From the NCBI GenBank assembly GCA_020049575.1, contig JAIFKM010000044.1:84722-125272 (forward strand): DNA of 40,551 nucleotides, read 5' to 3'. Positions 19,191-26,775 of this stretch are shown in pieces; within the stretch, counting starts at the first letter, position 1, and each line of letters opens with the position of its first letter. Origin of the DNA: Desulfobulbaceae bacterium (lineage in GTDB: Bacteria > Desulfobacterota > Desulfobulbia > Desulfobulbales > Desulfocapsaceae). The translations under genes were made by a program, and so were the position numbers. Under the pieces are notes generated by a model. It saw only the letters and a list, made by a program, of their open reading frames with translations, ran no database searches and had not been told where the DNA came from.

Positions 19191-19448
19191 TTGAATCCGG
19201 TTCTATACGACAGGACCCATCCGGCAGGCTTAAACTGGATGAAACGAACAGTAAGGACAGGCATATGCTGCATTCCATCCTGGCAGTCAGCGCGCGAAGA
19301 CTCGGTCGATCAACCCCTGGCGGTGACGATGGCGGTCAACGAGGCTGAGCCTGAGCGAATGTTTGCCCGTCTGCAGAAGGAATGGGGCAATACCTTCTGT
19401 CTCCAGCCTCCCATTGAATATGACATGAGTGGGGACTGTCCGTGCTGA
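19191..19448 (+). CDS. Possible small ORF overlapping the MFS gene start (85 aa or shorter)
   Basis: The 390 bases between the YbbP-like permease and the MFS gene hold no recognised gene. One frame runs to a TGA that overlaps the MFS GTG start by seven bases, an arrangement typical of coupled genes. Its last 40 codons, from ATG 19329, use mostly C- or G-ending codons like neighbouring genes and read MAVNEAEPERMFARLQKEWG onward, ending in a cysteine pair (CPC). Its first half looks less gene-like. I recognise no family. It could be a small protein, the remnant of a larger gene, or chance. Either start lacks a clear ribosome binding site. Confidence 0.3.
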   Translation: MNPVLYDRTHPAGLNWMKRTVRTGICCIPSWQSAREDSVDQPLAVTMAVNEAEPERMFARLQKEWGNTFCLQPPIEYDMSGDCPC

Positions 19449-20635
19449 GCGCTCTGCGAAGTCTTCCGCGGACCGTATGGCTGGTCGGTCTGATCAGCTT
19501 GGTCAATGATTCGGCCTCCGAGATGCTCTATCCGCTGATTCCGCTCTATCTCTCTTCGGTGCTGGTGGCCGGACCGAGGGCGCTTGGCATCATCGAGGGC
19601 ATTGCCGAGGCCACCGCCAGTCTGCTGAAATTATTTTCCGGGGTAGTCGTGGATCGCACCCGGCGGGTTAGACCCTGGTTGATTTTCGGCTACGGTCTGG
19701 CAGGGTTTGGACGGCCGCTGATAGCCTTTGTGTCCAGTTGGCCAATGCTGCTCGTCATTCGCTTTACTGACCGGATTGGCAAGGGGTTGCGCACATCACC
19801 CCGCGATGCCCTGCTTGCCGCCAGTGCCGGGCCGAATATGCGAGGTTTGGCTTTTGGTTTGCACAGGGCTATGGACAATGCCGGGGCTGTGGCCGGACCA
19901 CTGCTCGCGGCTTTTCTCCTGAGTGCGGGTCTGGGGTTACGGGAAATTTTCCTGTGGTCGTTTGTCCCCGCCCTCATCTGCTTCGCACTTGCCCTGACCA
20001 TCCCGGAACCGAAGGATTCACCCGCTATCGCTGCAAAACCCTTTGACTGGCGACTGGCTGACATGCCATCGGAGTTCAAACGTTATCTCATTATAGTGGC
20101 AATCTTTACTCTGGGTAATTCCTCGAACATGTTCCTCCTGCTCCGGGCCAAAGAACTCGGAGTATCTCAGGCTCAGATTCCTCTGTTATGGGCGGCGGTA
20201 TCCGCTGTGGCGATGCTGTTTTCGACACCGCTCTCGGCTCTGTCGGATCGCTGGGGGCGCACCCGGTTGCTGGCGGCCGGTTATCTGGCCTATGGTGGTT
20301 TTTATTTCGCTTTAGGTATGATTGATCAGGGTGGAGTGGCTCTTTTCCTCCTGTTTGGTTTCTACGGCCTCTTTATGGCCGCCACAGAAGGGGTGGAAAA
20401 AGCCCTGGTAGCAGATCTGTCTCCGGAAGGGTTACGGGGAACGGCCTTTGGCTGGTTTAATCTGACAGTCGGCATACTGCTTCTTCCTTCATCTGTGTTT
20501 TTTGGCTGGCTGTATCAGGGAGTATCACCTCTTGCGGCATTCTCCTTTTCCGGATGTTGTGCTGTGCTGGCCGCTGCTCTGCTGTTCGGTCATTTGCGAC
20601 CGGTGTGCTCATCGAATACAAATCAAAGGAATTGA
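19442..20635 (+). CDS. Major facilitator superfamily transporter (397 aa)
   Basis: This inner-membrane transporter has about twelve predicted helices. The segment DRIGKGLRTSPRDALLAAS near residue 113 is the loop motif of a bacterial MFS group often annotated as a multidrug or sugar-phosphate-like permease. LSDRWGRTRLLAAGYLAYGG near 263 is the matching loop of the second half. Substrate cannot be inferred. The start is GTG at 19442 with a weak GGGGA site. The stop is one base from an ATG reading into the TesA-like gene, so these genes probably share a transcript with YbbAP. Confidence 0.87.
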   Translation: MLSALRSLPRTVWLVGLISLVNDSASEMLYPLIPLYLSSVLVAGPRALGIIEGIAEATASLLKLFSGVVVDRTRRVRPWLIFGYGLAGFGRPLIAFVSSWPMLLVIRFTDRIGKGLRTSPRDALLAASAGPNMRGLAFGLHRAMDNAGAVAGPLLAAFLLSAGLGLREIFLWSFVPALICFALALTIPEPKDSPAIAAKPFDWRLADMPSEFKRYLIIVAIFTLGNSSNMFLLLRAKELGVSQAQIPLLWAAVSAVAMLFSTPLSALSDRWGRTRLLAAGYLAYGGFYFALGMIDQGGVALFLLFGFYGLFMAATEGVEKALVADLSPEGLRGTAFGWFNLTVGILLLPSSVFFGWLYQGVSPLAAFSFSGCCAVLAAALLFGHLRPVCSSNTNQRN

Positions 20636-20675
20636 TATGGGTGTTGAACTGGCAGAAATTTTAAGAGGGAAAACG

Positions 20676-21371
20676 ATGAAAATGACAAAGAGAGTGGCGC
20701 TGTATCTCATGGCATTCTTTATCCTGTCGCTTTCGTGGGCATGCAGGCAGGAGCAGGAACAGCCGAAAAACAGTGTGCCTGATAATGCCTCTGCTGCCCT
20801 GATTATCGCTGCAGTCGGAGATAGCCTTACGGCTGGATTGGGTGTTGAAGAAAGTGAAAGCTATCCGGCTTTGCTGGAGAAGCGTTTGAAAACCGAAGGG
20901 TATGATGTGCGGGTGATCAATGCCGGGGTGAGCGGTGAGACGTCAAGCGGTACCCTCGCCCGCATAGATTGGCTGCTTACCTTGAAACCCGCTGTCGTCA
21001 TCCTCGAGACCGGAGCCAATGATGGTCTGCGCGGGATTGATCCAGGTCTCGTTCGCAGCAATCTTGTGAAAATTATTGCTATGCTCCAGGAGAATGGCAT
21101 TATTGTCGTTTTCGCCGGCATGCGCATGGCCTGGAATCTCGGGCCAGGCTACACCTCAGGCTTTAATCAGGTCTATCCCGAGATAGCAGCGGAGAAAAAA
21201 TTGATCTTCATGCCGTTCTTTCTCGAAGGAGTGGCGACAAACCCCTCGCTGAATAACGATGACGGACTTCATCCCAACCCGCAGGGCTACGCCATCATCG
21301 TCAACAATCTCCTGCCCTTTGTGAAACAGGCGTTGGCCGAGGTCGCAAAGGGGCAAGGCGTTGAGCCCTAA
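20676..21371 (+). CDS. tesA: TesA-like SGNH arylesterase/lysophospholipase, exported lipoprotein candidate (231 aa)
   Basis: This is an SGNH-fold hydrolase acting on acyl esters or thioesters in the periplasm. Block I is AAVGDSLTAGLG with the catalytic serine, block II has the glycine in NAGVSGETSSG, block III is ETGANDGLRG, and block V is DGLHPNPQGY with the catalytic Asp-x-x-His. The N-terminus has a basic start, a hydrophobic stretch and LSWAC, so lipid attachment at that cysteine is possible though the lipobox is weak. I chose ATG 20676 because AGAGGGA precedes it and it gives a normal signal peptide. ATG 20637 with AAAGGA is an alternative adding 13 residues. The nearby YbbA/YbbP-like genes mirror the E. 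coli tesA-ybbAP locus, here in the same direction with an MFS gene between. Confidence 0.88.
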   Translation: MKMTKRVALYLMAFFILSLSWACRQEQEQPKNSVPDNASAALIIAAVGDSLTAGLGVEESESYPALLEKRLKTEGYDVRVINAGVSGETSSGTLARIDWLLTLKPAVVILETGANDGLRGIDPGLVRSNLVKIIAMLQENGIIVVFAGMRMAWNLGPGYTSGFNQVYPEIAAEKKLIFMPFFLEGVATNPSLNNDDGLHPNPQGYAIIVNNLLPFVKQALAEVAKGQGVEP

Positions 21372-21386
21372 TATCCGAATGGATAT
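21371..21386 (+). other. Short hairpin at the end of the TesA-like gene
   Basis: ATATCC at 21371-21376 is inverted as GGATAT at 21381-21386 with a GAAT loop. There is no T tract directly after it, so it is not a standard intrinsic terminator. It could stabilise the 3' end of the tesA transcript. Confidence 0.3.
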
Positions 21387-21580
21387 CGGTGCCTTGTCTG
21401 ACGATACCTTTGCTTTTGACTCAGTAATGCCAGACTAACCCCCGCTCTTTTTACTTTGCCAAATATTTCTTGTCTCTCATTCAAAATCTTCTAGAAAAAT
21501 CTGGGACAAGGTCCGATCGGCTGGTATTATCCGCTTTTTTGCATTTCGGGCGGTGATTGTTTCAATGGAAGGGGTTTGGG

Positions 21581-23005
21581 ATGGATGAAAAGAGTGTCCT
21601 CAGTCGGCTTTGGCCGATTGTCGAGGAGTATTATATTGGCCGGAGGGCAGGGAAATATCTTGAATATCATGATCCAGAAGAACTAGCCGTTCTGCTGCAA
21701 CTGGATTTTCAGGGAGACCCGGGAGATTGGCAGGAGGTCTTCAATTGGGTGGAAAAATATCTCCGGTATGCAGTGAAAACCGATCACCCTTCTTTCGTCA
21801 ACCGGATGTGGAGCGGCGCCAGTCTGCCTGCCATGATCGGGGAGGTCGTTACCGCTTTTTCCAATACCTCGGCGTGCACCTTTGAGAGTGCCCCGGTGTC
21901 GACCCTGCTTGAAAAATTCATGTTTGCCCAGCTGCTGGAGATCGTGGGTTTTCACGGAGGCCAGGGGCAGATGACTACCGGTTCGAGCAATGCCAATATG
22001 ATTGCCATGCTGTGTGCCAGGAATCTGCATGATCAGGCAGTAAAAGAGAAGGGTCTGTTTGCAGGCCGTCGACTCTTTGCCTTTGTCAGTGCAGATGCCC
22101 ATTATTCAATGGACCGGGCCGCCAATATCCTGGGGATAGGTCTGGAACAGCTCGTCAAGATTCCTGTTAATGCACGGGGTCAGATGGATGCCTGGGAGTT
22201 GGAGAAAAAACTGGAAGCCGTCTGCCAAGTTGGCGGCCTGCCCTTTTTTGTCGCGGCCACGGCCGGAACCACGGTGCGGGGAGCTTATGACGCCATTGAG
22301 CCGCTGCTCACCCTGCGGGGGAAACACGGCTTCTGGCTCCACGTTGATGGGGCCTGGGGCGGGGCGGCCGTACTGAGCGAGCGTCTGCGGCATAAATTCC
22401 TGCCGGGACTTTCGGAAGCGGACTCATTCACCATGGATTTTCACAAGATGCTCGGTTCGACACTTGTCTGCAACGTCCTTTTATTGAACAAGACGGGGGG
22501 CGTTTTGCAAAACGCCCTGGCCGCTGGTGATGGCAGCTACCTGTTTCGGGAGGCCGAGGATGATGTCTCCGTTGATCTCGGTACTGCCTCTCTGCAGTGC
22601 GGCCGTAGGGTTGACAGCCTGAAATGGTTTCTCGACTGGAAATTCCATGGCAGGCAGGGGCTTGCAGGCCGAGTGGAGTCTTTTCTCGATCTCTGCCGCT
22701 ATGCAGAGGACTGTGTCGAGCGTTATCCGGAACTGGAGATGGTGGTCTCGCGGGAATCCTTCAATATCTGTTTCCGCTTTGTGCGTGATGAGGCTACGGC
22801 CAATGATTTCAACCTCGCTCTGCGTAATCGTCTTTACAAAGGGGGGATAAGTCTGGTCGGCTGTGCCTATATCAGCGGGAAGCTGGTCTTGCGTCTTCTG
22901 ATTACCAATGTTTCCAGCGGTCGGGGTGATATCGACAGATACTTTGCCGGGCTTGTGGCTGCAGGCCGGGAACTGGACCTTGAATGGCAGGGTGAAGGAA
23001 GATGA
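21581..23005 (+). CDS. Group II PLP-dependent amino-acid decarboxylase (474 aa)
   Basis: This is a pyridoxal-phosphate enzyme of the glutamate/aspartate/diaminobutyrate decarboxylase family (fold type I). Seen features are MTTGSSNANMIAM, the cofactor-phosphate region; SADAHYSMDRAANILG near residue 168, with the histidine that stacks on PLP; HVDGAWGGAAV near 253, with the aspartate that pairs with the pyridine nitrogen; and TMDFHKMLGSTLVCN near 284, with the Schiff-base lysine. The motif is FHK rather than the usual PHK. PanP-type aspartate, glutamate, cysteine-sulfinate and diaminobutyrate activities all remain possible. I start at ATG 21581, preceded by AAGGGG. A TTG 24 bases upstream is less likely. 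It converges with the sigma-54 activator gene 45 bases away. Confidence 0.88.
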   Translation: MDEKSVLSRLWPIVEEYYIGRRAGKYLEYHDPEELAVLLQLDFQGDPGDWQEVFNWVEKYLRYAVKTDHPSFVNRMWSGASLPAMIGEVVTAFSNTSACTFESAPVSTLLEKFMFAQLLEIVGFHGGQGQMTTGSSNANMIAMLCARNLHDQAVKEKGLFAGRRLFAFVSADAHYSMDRAANILGIGLEQLVKIPVNARGQMDAWELEKKLEAVCQVGGLPFFVAATAGTTVRGAYDAIEPLLTLRGKHGFWLHVDGAWGGAAVLSERLRHKFLPGLSEADSFTMDFHKMLGSTLVCNVLLLNKTGGVLQNALAAGDGSYLFREAEDDVSVDLGTASLQCGRRVDSLKWFLDWKFHGRQGLAGRVESFLDLCRYAEDCVERYPELEMVVSRESFNICFRFVRDEATANDFNLALRNRLYKGGISLVGCAYISGKLVLRLLITNVSSGRGDIDRYFAGLVAAGRELDLEWQGEGR

Positions 23006-23050
23006 GGAAAGATGCTCTCGCAAAAGACGAGCTGGGAGCACCCTGTTGGC

Positions 23051-24475
23051 TCAATCCCCTTTCTTCTTGAAATCATCCTTGTTCAGGCCGAGGCGTTTCA
23101 TCTTGTTGTAGAGTCCCCGAGGGTTGAGGCCGGCAAGCTGGGCGGCCTTGTTGATCCGGCCCTGGCTTTTGCTCAGGACCATTCCGAGGTAGAGATTCTC
23201 TACCTCGTCCATGATTTCCTGCTGGACCTCCGCCAGTTTCTTGCCCTTCCATGAACTGGGGGCGATTTTCTCGCCGTTCGGGTGGGTCAGGGAAAAGATG
23301 TCCTCGGCATGGAAAACACTGGGCAGATCCTGTAGGGAAATTTCATCGGATTTGCACAAGAGCATGGAGCGTTCGATGACGTTCATCAATTCCCGAATGT
23401 TGCCCGGCCAGTCATAGCGGCACAGGGCCTTCATCGTGGGTTCCGAGATATGCCGGACATCCCGTCCGATCTTGTGCTTGAAATTCATGATGAAACGGCG
23501 GGCCAGGGAGGGGATGTCTTCTCGGCGATATCTCAGTGAGGGAATACGAAGAGTTACGACGCTGAGCCGGTAGAACAGGTCCTTACGGAAGGCTCCGCTG
23601 GCCACCTCGTCTTCCAGGTCCCGGTTGGTGGCGGCAATGACTCGTACATCGACCCAGGTGGATTTCTCGGCCCCGACGGGTCGTATCTCATAATCCTGCA
23701 GGACCCTGAGGAGTTTGGCTTGCAGATGCAGGGGCATCTCGCCGATCTCGTCGAGGAAGATCGTGCCGCCGTGCGCCTGTTCGAAAGCCCCTCGCCGTGA
23801 ACGGGTGGCGCCGGTAAAGGCTCCCTGCTTGTGGCCGAACAGTTCACTTTCGAGGAGTTGCTCGGGCAGCGCGGCGGTGTTGACCGCGACGAAGGGACCG
23901 GCTGCCCGCGGACTCTCAGCGTGGATGACCTTGGCCAGATGCTCTTTGCCGACCCCTGTTTCGCCGGTGATGAGGAGCAGGGAATCGCTGGGGGCGACCT
24001 GCTGCACCTCGTTCATGAAGATCTGCATAACCTCGCTATGGGAGATGAGATCGGTGAGCTTTGGTTTGGCCAGGCCACGATGGTCAAAGCGTTCGAGTTG
24101 GAAATACAGGCGTCGAGATTCAAGGGTTGCCTCGATGGCCTCGGTCAGGCTTTTGAGTGAGACACCGGAGTAGAGTACGGCATCGGCGCCTGCGGCGATA
24201 AGCTGGGCCTGTTTCTCGGCAGACTCGATGTCATGGAGGATGACAGTGGTTGGATTCTCGGGGAGGTTGTTGAGCAGGTAGATACTCGACTCCACGGGCT
24301 TAGGGATGAGGGCGTGGCTGATAACGATTACATCCGCACAACTCTGTACGACCTTCTGCCAGGGATGTTTTTTATGGCCAAACGACTCAACCTGCACATC
24401 GGTCATGGAGATTTTGTCTTCAAGCAGTTTTTGCAGCTCGACGTCTTTAAGAGCAAATATCAATCTGGTCAGCAT
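23051..24475 (-). CDS. Sigma-54-dependent transcriptional activator with degenerate receiver-like domain (474 aa)
   Basis: This NtrC-family enhancer-binding protein has three regions. The first 125 or so residues resemble a response-regulator receiver, but the expected phospho-acceptor aspartate is serine (DVIVISHALIPKP) and the conserved lysine-proline is missing. Phosphorelay control is therefore doubtful. The AAA+ domain (about 145-375) keeps Walker A GETGVGKE near 169, the sigma-54 contact loop GAFTGA near 216, Walker B GTIFLDEIGEM and the R-finger region FRKDLFYRLSVV. A Fis-type helix-turn-helix lies near the C-terminus (INKAAQLAGLNPRGLYNKMK). No sensor kinase is adjacent. Its start faces the citrate synthase gene, where I see a sigma-54 promoter match, so it is a candidate regulator of that gene. 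Confidence 0.92.
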   Translation of the reverse strand: MLTRLIFALKDVELQKLLEDKISMTDVQVESFGHKKHPWQKVVQSCADVIVISHALIPKPVESSIYLLNNLPENPTTVILHDIESAEKQAQLIAAGADAVLYSGVSLKSLTEAIEATLESRRLYFQLERFDHRGLAKPKLTDLISHSEVMQIFMNEVQQVAPSDSLLLITGETGVGKEHLAKVIHAESPRAAGPFVAVNTAALPEQLLESELFGHKQGAFTGATRSRRGAFEQAHGGTIFLDEIGEMPLHLQAKLLRVLQDYEIRPVGAEKSTWVDVRVIAATNRDLEDEVASGAFRKDLFYRLSVVTLRIPSLRYRREDIPSLARRFIMNFKHKIGRDVRHISEPTMKALCRYDWPGNIRELMNVIERSMLLCKSDEISLQDLPSVFHAEDIFSLTHPNGEKIAPSSWKGKKLAEVQQEIMDEVENLYLGMVLSKSQGRINKAAQLAGLNPRGLYNKMKRLGLNKDDFKKKGD

Positions 24476-24483
24476 ACTCCGTC

Positions 24484-24548
24484 CTTTAAAAAAATCGGTA
24501 GATCAGTTCCTGTTTTGCCTGTAAAAAAGATCACTTTAAAAAAATCGG
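24484..24548. repeat. Pair of 15-base direct repeats upstream of the sigma-54 activator
   Basis: CTTTAAAAAAATCGG occurs at 24484-24498 and again at 24534-24548, exactly 50 bases apart, or about five helical turns. The first copy lies nine bases before the activator's start codon and the second within its probable 5' leader. Identical spacing on one DNA face would suit a binding site, perhaps for autoregulation. The A tract lowers the information content, so a duplication without function is possible. Confidence 0.6.
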
Positions 24549-24831
24549 CAATTACCTTCCGAATGAAAAAGGAAGGGAAATAAGCAGGTCAGCGCTGTTT
24601 GTTGCCTCTGTGCAACTTACTGCTTAAATATAAAGGGAAAGTATTTATTTGCCAGAAGAAAAAAACGCGCCTCCCAGTTTTTTGTGATATCGTATTAAAT
24701 CCAATAATACCTATTATATAGAATAATAAAGGAAATCATGTTCCGAAAATAAAAGAGAGGGGGGTGGCGAGATGATCGGGAGGAATTATTAAAATGATTT
24801 AAAACAATAATTTATGTGTATAGAGTGGATC
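24549..24831. other. AT-rich intergenic region between activator and citrate synthase
   Basis: About 280 bases, markedly richer in A and T than the flanking genes, hold no supported ORF. Several TATA-like stretches (for example TATTATATAGAATAAT near 24711-24726) may serve as sigma-70 promoters for the minus-strand activator or the plus-strand citrate synthase gene. An enhancer site for a sigma-54 activator would be expected here. None can be named by eye. Confidence 0.4.
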
Positions 24832-24847
24832 TGGCATTATAAATGCT
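24832..24847 (+). promoter_or_regulatory. Predicted sigma-54 (-24/-12) promoter of citrate synthase
   Basis: TGGCATTATAAATGCT matches the consensus TGGCAC-N5-TTGCT at nine of eleven defined positions and has the required GG-N10-GC spacing. The C before the motif fits the consensus pyrimidine. Transcription would start near 24859, about 107 bases before the citrate synthase ATG. An NtrC-type activator gene lies divergently just upstream. This is a pattern match only. Confidence 0.55.
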
Positions 24848-24965
24848 ATAAGCGATCCGGTATGCAGATATCGGGTTACATTGAAAAGCGAGATGCTTCA
24901 AAACCTCAACGGAGCTTTGTCCGGGAAGAGAGGGGAAGCATCGAGGTGTCACAGGGAAAAATGTC

Positions 24966-26123
24966 ATGTCAAAAAAGTGTTATGAAGAGCAGGAATTGAA
25001 ACAGTCGGAAGCTGGTCTTGCAGACATTGTCGCCTGTCAGTCGGATATTTGTTTTATTGACGGCAAGAATTGCAGGCTGGTCTATCGAGGTTATGACGCT
25101 CTGGATCTGGCCATGAACAGTAATTTCGAGGAGGTCGCATATCTTCTCTGGTATGGCTGTTTGCCACGCATCACAGAGTTCAAGGCGTTTCTTTCCGGTT
25201 TTACCGGGTCGATGGCCCTACCGGGTGAAACCGTCATGATTCTCCGGATGTTCCCCAAGTCGGTGACCCCCATGGAAGTTCTCCGGACTGCGGTTTCTTC
25301 GCTCGGGCACTGGGATCCAGACAGTGGCAACACTGCCCTCGATGCCTGTCTGCGCAAGGCCCAGCGTCTGACACTGCGTATGCCCCTGCTGATTGCCGCC
25401 CACCAGCGCCTGCGGGAAGGAAACGAGCCGATCAAGCCAGTCCCTGGTCAGGGCATCGCCTATAATTTTCTCTATACCCTGCTAGGTAAAACGCCTGATC
25501 CGAAGATCGTCGAAGCCTTTGATATCGCGCTTATTCTCCATGCCGATCATGAATTGAATGCCTCGACATTTGCCGCCCGGGTGACTGCTGCAACTATGGC
25601 TGATATCTATTCGTGCGTTACCAGCGCCATTGGGGCCCTGAAGGGGCCGTTGCACGGCGGGGCCAATATGGAGGTCATGCAGATGATCGAGGAGATCGGC
25701 ACCCCGGAAAATGCTGAGGCCTATATTCTTGAGAAGCTGGAAAACAAGGTGAAGATTCCTGGTTTCGGTCATCGGGTCTACCGCTGTGAGGATCCGCGGG
25801 TCGGTATCCTGCGGGGATGTGCTGAATCCATCTCCGAGTTGGTCGGAGAGGGCAAGAATTATGAGATAACCCGGGAGATTGAACGGGTCGTCCTGGAGAA
25901 GACCAAAGTGTATCCCAATGTCGATCTCTATACGGCCTCGCTGTATCATGCCATGGGAATCCCCACTGAACTCTTTACCCCGATATTTGCCATAAGCAGA
26001 ATTGTTGGCTGGACATCCCACATTCTCGAGCAGTGGTCGAATAATCGTTTAATTCGACCCCGCGCCGAGTATACAGGGCCGCAATCGCTGAGTTATACCC
26101 CGATTGATCAGCGATTGAGATAA
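24966..26123 (+). CDS. gltA: Citrate synthase (short bacterial/archaeal type), 385 aa
   Basis: This cytoplasmic enzyme condenses acetyl-CoA with oxaloacetate. A 2-methylcitrate synthase role is the main alternative, since the two families overlap in sequence. The catalytic triad is visible: histidine in GPLHGGANMEVM near residue 229, histidine in GFGHRVYRCEDPR near 268, and aspartate in YPNVDLYTASLYHAMGIP near 319. The length of 385 residues fits the short dimeric type, without the N-terminal extension of the E. coli hexameric enzyme. AGGGAAAA lies before the ATG at 24966. A second ATG five bases upstream is in another frame with an early stop. The gene stands alone with the probable sigma-54 promoter upstream, an uncommon control for a central enzyme. 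Confidence 0.93.
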   Translation: MSKKCYEEQELKQSEAGLADIVACQSDICFIDGKNCRLVYRGYDALDLAMNSNFEEVAYLLWYGCLPRITEFKAFLSGFTGSMALPGETVMILRMFPKSVTPMEVLRTAVSSLGHWDPDSGNTALDACLRKAQRLTLRMPLLIAAHQRLREGNEPIKPVPGQGIAYNFLYTLLGKTPDPKIVEAFDIALILHADHELNASTFAARVTAATMADIYSCVTSAIGALKGPLHGGANMEVMQMIEEIGTPENAEAYILEKLENKVKIPGFGHRVYRCEDPRVGILRGCAESISELVGEGKNYEITREIERVVLEKTKVYPNVDLYTASLYHAMGIPTELFTPIFAISRIVGWTSHILEQWSNNRLIRPRAEYTGPQSLSYTPIDQRLR

Positions 26124-26298
26124 CAGGGATGAGATATTTTTGATGTGACCGGTCTTTCCTCGTCCGGGAGGTTGTAAACAATTTCAGGCTGGAAATAAAT
26201 TAATGTCGATCCGTCCAGAACAACGGATGGGTTGGTAGCGCTGCTTGGTTCTTCGAGGCCAGGTTTCTTTCAACATGTGGAGTTGCAGATAAAAAACT

Positions 26299-26775
26299 AT
26301 GTATCCATCGCATTTTGGAAACAATCCATTGTTTCCCCGCAAACAGGACTTTGAGGTGGTTGTCAAGGATGAGGTTGTGGGTTTGGGTGTGATCTCACGT
26401 CGGGCTTTCGCTAAAGGTGAGTTGGTAGCAGCCCTTTCGGGAGAAATCATTCATGACCTGCGTCAGCACAGTTTGCAGATAGAGCCGGACGTTCATCTCT
26501 ATGATGTGTATTTTTCAGGATATTTTCTCCACTCCTGCTCGCCGAACGTGGAGCTGGATATGAAGAATCTGCTGGTCTATGCTGTCAGGGATATCCAGCC
26601 TGACGACTATCTTTTTATGGATTATGCCCAGACGGAGGATATTCTTTTTAAACAATTTCCCTGCAGTTGCGGATCAGAGAACTGTCGTGGATGGATTACC
26701 GGCAGAAAAGAGCAGGTAGCAGGCGGTGCCTCTGGCCTTATGGAAGATATTCATAAGGAAGAAATTCACGGGTGA
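26299..26775 (+). CDS. SET-domain protein with post-SET-like cysteine motif (158 aa)
   Basis: This is a predicted S-adenosylmethionine-dependent protein lysine methyltransferase. GLGVISRRAFAKGELV (near residue 33) is the SET-N SAM-binding start. FLHSCSPNVE (near 74) corresponds to the NHSCxPN motif with the first asparagine replaced by leucine. FMDYA (near 112) carries the catalytic tyrosine. FPCSCGSENCRGW (near 123) is a CxCx4C post-SET zinc-type motif. The substrate is unknown. The stop overlaps the GTG of the following PLP decarboxylase by four bases, so the pair is translationally coupled. Ribosome binding site support for ATG 26299 is weak. Confidence 0.82.
   Translation: MYPSHFGNNPLFPRKQDFEVVVKDEVVGLGVISRRAFAKGELVAALSGEIIHDLRQHSLQIEPDVHLYDVYFSGYFLHSCSPNVELDMKNLLVYAVRDIQPDDYLFMDYAQTEDILFKQFPCSCGSENCRGWITGRKEQVAGGASGLMEDIHKEEIHG

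Noticed and set aside
24814-24999. Small ORF upstream of citrate synthase
   Set aside because: It overlaps the predicted sigma-54 promoter and the citrate synthase start in another frame and has an unusual composition.
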